DNA from: Lithodes maja
Lineage: Eukaryota; Arthropoda; Malacostraca; Decapoda; Lithodidae
Direction of reading: 5' to 3'
Length of the DNA: 64,000 nucleotides
NCBI GenBank assembly: GCA_037953745.1
Contig: JBAKBP010000779.1
Span: forward strand, 124,001 to 188,000
How positions within the stretch are numbered: position 1 is the stretch's first letter; each line of letters opens with the position of its first letter. The notes below the pieces were generated by a model. The model had not been told where the DNA came from and searched no databases. It saw only the letters and a list, made by a program, of their open reading frames with translations. Below, piece after piece: positions 58,280 to 64,000 of the stretch. Position numbers and translations under genes: made by a program.

Positions 58280-59704
58280 AAAATAAAGCCGAAGTGGATC
58301 CCCAGACACATTTTCCAACACATTTGTCGATGGGGAGACCAGTTAACCACTGAATCAGGACATATTGTTTTAGAACCAGGCATTGCCCAGGAATACATGA
58401 TATCCATTCATGAAGGCAACGGTATACACTTGGGGCAGAAGAAAATGCTCCAGGTGTTTCAAAACCAGTACTGGACTGTCAATCCGTCGTGTACTTCAAA
58501 ACGAGTAACCGAAGCATGCAAGTCTTGTGCATTGGGGAAAGATCGATGCAAGACAGCAGGATCTGCCGGTACAATATCTGCCCATAAACCTTGGCAGGTA
58601 CTTTCCCTAGACGTTATGTGACCTTCTTCACTCAGTCACGGAAAGCGATTCATCGTTACTTTCGTGGACGTCTACTCCAAGTTTCTCGTCGCCTGTCCAG
58701 CCAAAGATCACAGTGCTGTTACCCTAGCTGAATTACTTGCCACAGAGATTTTTCCTGTATTCGGGCTGTCCCTAGCGTTACTATCGGACAACGCCCCCGA
58801 ATTTACAGGACAAGTCTGGGATGCGTTCACCACAAGATGCGGGTGAAAAATTAAGCATTCCTCACCGTTTTGGCCGCAAGGAAATGCGATCTGTGAATGT
58901 AGCCATAGATCAATCAATAATCAGCTGTGGACTAAAATGATTGAGTTACAGACATCTGACTGGCCAGGACAAATCAAAATGATTAAGTGGGGGTTAAATT
59001 CTTGCCCCAGAGAGGATGGGATATCTCCTCATGAACGCGTGTATGGCGTCACCCCTCTATTGTTACCTTTCTGCCACCTTGCTACCCCTTCTACTGCCCA
59101 ACTTAACGTAGACCCCCTCCAACAATTAAAGAATACTCTGCATACCGCCCAAACGTGCCAAGACGTTAAACAAGATGCCACCAACAGTCAAAATCCGTTT
59201 TCCATTGGCGACACAGTCATGGTCGCCAAACTTCCCGTAGTGAATAAATTAGGCCCGAGATACGTAGGGCCATATCCCATTGTTAAAATTCCTAACCCAT
59301 ACCAAGTAATAATCAACTATCACGGGGAGTTTAGAACTTATCGTAATAGATTTGTCAGACGATATACTCCCATCATCAGCCAAGATACGCCACCGAAGCC
59401 AAAGACAGAAGACCCACCTACAACCTGCAAACCATCAACTATACCCCCTCCTCGCTCCTACGACAGTTCAACTTATCCAACCCCTCCTTCAATACCCCTT
59501 CCCACCTCACAAAGGACTCTCCCGAAAGCCGCCAACAAACACTCTCAGCAACTTTTTCAACACACCCCTAGAACACTACTACCAGCACCTACTTCTCCTA
59601 ATAAACCCCAGCTTCGCAACTATCTGACTCCACCAACTCCGTGCCACGGACAAACCGAGAGCCCCAGCCAACTACCTCCCACTACAAATTGCGCCCCCGG
59701 TTGA
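58280..59704 (+). pseudogene. Gypsy integrase with two nonsense codons
   Basis: A zinc-domain remnant 'IHEGNGIHLGQKKMLQVFQN' ... 'ACKSCALGKDRC' is followed by a TGA at 58619. Then come the core 'VTFVDVYSKFLVACPAKDHS' and 'GLSLALLSDNAPEFTGQVWD' (two catalytic Asp regions), a TGA at 58844, 'HSSPFWPQGNAICE' (Glu region), 'EDGISPHERVYGVTP', and the GPY/F end 'LGPRYVGPYPIVKIPNPYQV'. All in one frame. A Pro/Thr-rich tail follows to 59704. Confidence 0.9.
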
Positions 59705-60487
59705 AACTAAAACCCTCCGTAGCATCAAGATATCCTTCATTTTACAATGCTAAATTCACCAAATCACGCCATTCCAATTCCACCCATAAACAACCTCTTC
59801 CTCCCCCTGTCTCTCCTCCTATAAATTCTCAAAGTTCATCTCCACCCAAGAAAAAGTCACATCCTTCCATATCCTCATCCACCTCTCCACTCAAATCCAC
59901 ATCATCTTCACCTTCACCCCGCTCGACATCGTCTTCACCCACATCCTCACATGACGACCGCCTCCATCAACATCTCAAGCTACCACGTTCAAAAACTTCC
60001 TCAAACAGACCTGCTCCAAACTCCAACCTCCAAATCTCACATCCTCAATCTAAATCTTCGCCCTCTACCTCGCCACCTTCCACTACAACCACCTCAGCTC
60101 CCTCAACCTCACATTTCACCTCATCGCTCTCAGCCTTTTTCTGTATTACCTACAACACCACCAACTCTATCTTCACCTCAACCTTCTACTTCATCCAATA
60201 AACCCCCGTCCAAACCTTCTTCACCTCGCCTCGCCCCTCCAAACCTATCTCCTTTTCCATCTACATTATCACCTAATATCAACCAGCCTCACAAACAAAC
60301 TTTAGCTTCTCCGAGAACTCAGTCTATACCTCTTTCTTCACCTCCATGCACTCCCAATCCCAGACCTCCCTCTCAGTCACCATCTCTTACCACCAGCCCG
60401 GAACCGCCTTCCCGTGGCAATGTTCGCACAAAATCAGGTCGGTTGGTAAAACCGCCAGACCGATTCACTCATACATTTGTCAACTAA
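59641..60487 (+). CDS. Pro/Ser-rich ORFs after integrase
   Basis: Two overlapping frames (59641-60201 and 59951-60487) are rich in Ser, Pro, Thr and Lys with words like 'SSSTSPLKSTSSSPSPRSTS'. The second ends 'GNVRTKSGRLVKPPDRFTHT', a phrase resembling the basic 'R.S.GR..KPP.R' ending of many Gypsy pol proteins. They are probably a disordered extension of the integrase now split by frameshifts. Confidence 0.5.
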
Positions 60488-61316
60488 TCGTACTCCGTCA
60501 ATTTTGCCATTCCGTCATCCAAAAATAAAAACAAAATACCCTCAACATCAGTTCGATATCTTACGAATAGCAAAGACAACAAACACAAATGCCAGTCCAG
60601 CTGCTCATTTTTCACCCACAATTGTCCCGACCTTAATCCCTCGTACTTTTACGTCCGCACGAGGTCATGACTATCCAGCTGTCAAAACTCTAGATATCAC
60701 TTGCTCCACCACCACCACCAGCAGCAGCACAACTCCAGCTCTTCTCCTGACCTCTACCAACATGACGTCCAGCACTCCATTTATCAAGCGGGTTAAATGG
60801 TCTAATGACAGAATCAATTTTGTCCGCATCCGCTATCTTCATGAAGCTTTTACTGCATCTCTACAGCCGGACAACGATCCAGAAATTGCCGTCCTCATCG
60901 ACCCCTCCAGAACGCCTGACCTACGCTCACTCGAATGGTGGGCCTATTTGCACGCTCTACCATTACTAGAGACCCGGGGCAATTTATTAACCTTCACCCC
61001 TGAGGCACAGGGACGTGCCTTTCATAAGGGGGAGGGAAGTAAAATAGCCCGAAAAAGGAAAGACCACCAAACAGGAGAGACCGAAGGAGTGGAAGAAGAA
61101 GGAAGACCGACCAAGAGAAAGGAACAAGAAGACCCGAAGAAAAGAAGGACCAAGATGGAGAAGCCAGCATCCATCGCAACACCACAAGGACCAACAGCAG
61201 TAGCAAAACCCAGGAACAGCCGAATCGCTATGCTGAAGAAAGACACGCTGAAGGAGGAATACCCACCCACACCGGGCAAGACGATTCGCTCCACGACACC
61301 CCTAAGAAGAAAATAG
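60477..61316 (+). CDS. Unidentified 279-codon ORF at the 3' end of the Gypsy element
   Basis: An open frame with three parts: a Ser/Thr-rich start, a compact middle ('TPFIKRVKWSNDRINFVRIR', 'PEIAVLIDPSRTPDLRSLEW', 'WAYLHALPLLETRGNLLTFT') and a highly charged Lys/Arg/Glu-rich end. I recognise no domain: no signal peptide, membrane helix or furin-like site suggests an envelope. It lies where some Gypsy elements carry an extra third ORF. It could be an accessory protein or a captured host fragment. Confidence 0.5.
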   Translation: MSTNRTPSILPFRHPKIKTKYPQHQFDILRIAKTTNTNASPAAHFSPTIVPTLIPRTFTSARGHDYPAVKTLDITCSTTTTSSSTTPALLLTSTNMTSSTPFIKRVKWSNDRINFVRIRYLHEAFTASLQPDNDPEIAVLIDPSRTPDLRSLEWWAYLHALPLLETRGNLLTFTPEAQGRAFHKGEGSKIARKRKDHQTGETEGVEEEGRPTKRKEQEDPKKRRTKMEKPASIATPQGPTAVAKPRNSRIAMLKKDTLKEEYPPTPGKTIRSTTPLRRK

Positions 61317-62200
61317 TTTTTAGCCAACCCTTTTGAGGGAACCCAAGACACTGTACATGTTTTCTTTTATTTTAAAATGTTATGTATTTATGTATAATAA
61401 TTAATAAGATGTATCATTAATATTAAGTAGTGCATCAATAGATCCTTGGGACATCGTTTCCTACACACATAATTATATTCGTCTTCTATTATCCTCTGAT
61501 TATCTAATCTAATTATACAAGCCACATGATCTTCTTTCTCATATAAGTTTATATGCATATTAGATAGTACCAAAGTCGCCGCAATGCTGAGTGGCGCTGG
61601 TGTTCTTCAAACATGCGCCGGAAGCTAGCTGGCTCGCCCTAGCTCGCCATGAGTACCAACACATTCCGGGAGGGACACATACTTAAAATACTATATTATG
61701 AGATAACCTACAATGCTATATTTTACAATTTATCATCAACTTACATCATACTATCGATGATACATAAGTAAATTCTCATTTCAGACCCCCGTGGATGAGT
61801 ATGATATATCAAATACTTCAAGGCACATCTCATACTTCCTCACTTTGTTTTTGCACACGACCCTCAACCTCCCGCTCAAGTTAAGAATTAAGGAACTCCT
61901 TTCCTTGAGCAGTTATTATTTTCCAAGGCTCTATTGACCTTACCTATTTATTTTATAATTATTTCTTAACCATTGATGAAGTACCTTTCTAGGTGATATG
62001 CCCCTTGATATGAGTACCACCGTGACCTAATAAATTGATTTAGAAAGAGAATATCTTGACCACCAGAACAAGAAGGTTCTATAGACCCCTCCAGGGATAC
62101 CTCCTCATGCCCTTACCATCCTACGTGTTAGCAAGGATCCCTCGCAGTAATTCTCAATACCAGGTCAAGATAATCTAGGAGAGTTAAGCAATTTTAAGGC
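61317..62200. other. Non-coding stretch after the Gypsy element, possible LTR
   Basis: Mostly AT-rich. A purine stretch 'ttccgggagggacac' at about 61664-61678 could be a polypurine tract with an LTR starting after it, but without a 5' LTR for comparison this cannot be shown. Confidence 0.35.
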
Positions 62201-63010
62201 TTCTTGAGTACTGGCATCCCACCTTTAGAAGTCTTAGAAGTAAACCTCCTTTCAGTTGGACCTACGGCATCCCGAAAGTCTAATGTACTGTCTGTGAGCT
62301 AAAAATCCTATTTTAGGGATCTTTGTTGGTTGCGGCATCCCGTCAGCTAACATAGAGACTCTTGATAGGTGGTGTCTACTAAATTATAATAGTGTAAGTT
62401 GACTGGCACCCCGGAGCTTTACTTCTATTCTTTCAGTTACCGAAACTGTGGCCTATTACAGGAACTTTGTTATCACTGGCATCCCAGTGGCTAACATAGC
62501 TTCTGTTACCTGCATAAAGCTTTCTTGGCTTAGAAGAGAAGAGTCAGGCATCCCGCCCCTTCATTTTTAGCTAAAAGAAGTCCGCAACCACTCCTATTAG
62601 GAGGCTTCGTGTTGTCCTAGGCATCCCAGGATAAACATAGATTCCTACCTTCTAGGTTTGCACCTTCTCTAAAAGAAGTTGAGGAGTACGGCATTCCGTC
62701 CTCAATATTCTCTAGTGAAAAGTGCTAAAGTCCTACCTTAGGAACTTTGTTACCACTGGCATCCCAGTGACTAACATAGTGGCTTTTAGTAAGGATTACA
62801 CCTTCTGTAGAAGAAGTTGAGAACTCGGCATCTATTGACTCAGCTGTTTCTATTGAAAGTGTACAGTGTCCTTTCAGAGGAACTTTGTTACTACTGGCAT
62901 CCCAGTATCTAACATTGTCCCTTATGCTAGATCCACTTTCCCTAGTAAGAGTTGAGAGACTCCGGCAACCCGACCTCTCTACTTATTACTATTGAAAGTG
63001 AACTCTAGCA
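62200..63010. repeat. Degenerate tandem repeat with 'ggcatccc' words
   Basis: The phrase 'aggaactttgttaccactgg' plus 'catcccagtgactaacatag', in variants, starts units near 62320, 62459, 62610, 62741 and 62877, 132-151 bp apart. Between these, half-units end in 'ggcattccgtcc', 'ggcatcccgcccc' or 'ggcaacccgacc' after 'agaagttgagga'. So monomers of about 70 bp alternate in two types. No gene is present. Confidence 0.75.
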
Positions 63011-64000
63011 CTTTTCACAGGTAGTCTCGAAACATCTGAGATCGCTGTGAAGGAAGGGCTTGGTGAGATACCCTCAAGGGGACTCTGCATATACAAGTCC
63101 TAGGTGCACTGAGTCTGTGGAATCCCATTAGACTCTGTAACTGAAAGGTTTAAACACCGCCCCGGGTCCCCCGATCCTCTTAACCCTTACAGTCCCAGGC
63201 CCGAGTATATTCATCAGTAATGTACTTTCCTTGTAACTGCCTGTACAACCCTGTAGTTGGTAACACGACTGTTTAAGCACTGCTACCGGTCTGGCAACAC
63301 TTCTCAGCTTATATAAGACCCGCTGAAGGGTGACTGGGCCAGTCTTGCTCCATCTCTTGAGGTGAAAAGGTGGTCTCTCCTGCCATTTTTGCAACAGTGC
63401 TTGGGACTGCAGGGGCTTTTATTACTGTATCCTACAGTATGGTATGGGTTAAAAAGGTCAGAGACAGTCAGGAAGAGTAGTTCTAAAGTCTTCCTACGTT
63501 AGTCCGATATCGTGCCATATACGTTACCACTGAGGCACGATATTTAAGACCCTAGTTCAAGATTACCTTAACAGGACTTCATCGACGGTTGATATAAAGG
63601 TCAGGATAGTCGAGTATTCCAAATAACCTCCAGAATACTCGCGTTAGTCCGGTATGGTGCCCAACAGTAATTGCCAGATGATTACAATAAGTTACGGAGC
63701 TATACACCAATCCCATCAACCCATCTGTAACTATCTTCACACAGCCGGCCAACCTGGACGGCCCACGGAGGAGCAGATGACTACAGACAGCAAACATCTC
63801 AACCATCGTCGGAAAGAAGATATAGAAAAGACGCCTAAGTCGATGACCAGCAACGAGAGAAAGTGTATAAGTTAATCCACGAAGTGAGCAGAATAAAACA
63901 GAGTCCACAAGCGACTCTGCCAAAATTCCAAGTTCGAGAGTGAAATAAACAGTCTCAACAAATGTTAAAACATCAAAATTCCATTACCGTGCTAATATTC
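63011..64000. other. Right end of the window, no gene recognised
   Basis: Contains a hairpin ATATCGTGCC...GGCACGATAT (63507-63516 and 63534-63543, 17-base loop) and a partial repeat of 'gttagtccgrtatsgtgcc' at 63499 and 63643. Frames up to 114 codons show no recognisable domain. It may be part of a further repeat or LTR running out of the window. Confidence 0.45.

Larger units (their letters stand above)
53518..61330 (+). mobile_element. Second Gypsy element, conventional order, 5' LTR missing
   Basis: The order is gag (53528), acidic ORF (54137), protease (54391), reverse transcriptase (56978), RNase H (57791), integrase (about 58280-59400), then proline-rich and lysine-rich ORFs to 61316. 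No 5' LTR precedes gag. It begins ten bases after the truncated LTR of the previous element. A LINE is inserted at 54842-55795. From RT to integrase there is one continuous frame with three nonsense codons, so it is moderately old. Confidence 0.85.

Noticed and set aside
63579..63923. 114-codon minus-strand frame with a hydrophobic look
   Set aside because: No recognisable family, no consistent signal peptide, and located in unclassified non-coding DNA.

Overview
This is animal nuclear DNA, most likely from an arthropod and probably a decapod crustacean. The reasons are spliced genes with introns of 12-14 kb, a secreted chitin-binding (peritrophin-A) protein, the C-terminal end of a large lipid-transfer/clotting-type protein with a von Willebrand D domain, TAGGCCTA-rich intergenic DNA, and a very heavy load of LINE, Penelope, Gypsy and TTAA-type DNA transposons. 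There are no prokaryotic operons or CRISPR arrays. The species call is inference.

Only two host genes can be supported. On the + strand, four exons (3796-3921, 5004-5253, 17245-17375, 19083-19175) join in phase into the last 199 codons of a vWD-domain secreted protein, best matched to the vitellogenin/clottable-protein/discoidal-lipoprotein superfamily. On the - strand, three exons (39058-38941, 24909-24753, about 24132-23938) join in phase into a small secreted protein with one six-cysteine chitin-binding type-2 domain. The two genes converge on about 19.2-23.9 kb. Both carry nearby partial, decayed copies of their own exons.

The rest is repeats and mobile DNA. 1-1.93 kb is a 40-bp-monomer satellite with two higher-order forms. 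2-17 kb (introns of the vWD gene) holds a dispersed repeat family, small TTAA elements, a THAP/P2RX7-type TTAA transposon (7412-9628), a TIR repeat family (about 7.8, 10.5 and 10.7-11.2 kb) and LINE fragments. 19.2-23.9 kb holds a minisatellite that grows out of the vWD gene's stop-codon exon, a tRNA-derived SINE and a 26-bp minisatellite.

The 14-kb intron of the chitin-binding gene contains a three-level nest: a TTAA repeat (26242-33262) split by a jockey-like LINE, itself split inside its reverse transcriptase by a nearly intact second LINE (27969-31931) flanked by a 10-bp target duplication. The inner LINE encodes a 2A-like peptide, a zinc finger, endonuclease and reverse transcriptase.

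40.4-41.9 kb is a 1.5-kb palindrome of two Penelope-like 3' ends with GIY-YIG domains. 41.96-53.5 kb is a decayed Gypsy element whose domain order is protease-integrase-reverse transcriptase (Gmr1-like). Its 5' LTR is split by a decayed piggyBac transposon and a small TTAA element, and its gag zinc knuckle by another. 53.5-61.3 kb is a second, conventional-order Gypsy element, itself interrupted by a LINE with a 12-bp target duplication. 61.3-64 kb is non-coding and includes a degenerate tandem repeat.

A recurring pattern is a set of TTAA-flanked elements that differ in terminal sequence but share one architecture: TTAAC plus short inverted termini plus internal short palindromes, some with the same half-site (ATGACTC/GAGTCAT). 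Boundaries, especially of old repeats, are approximate.
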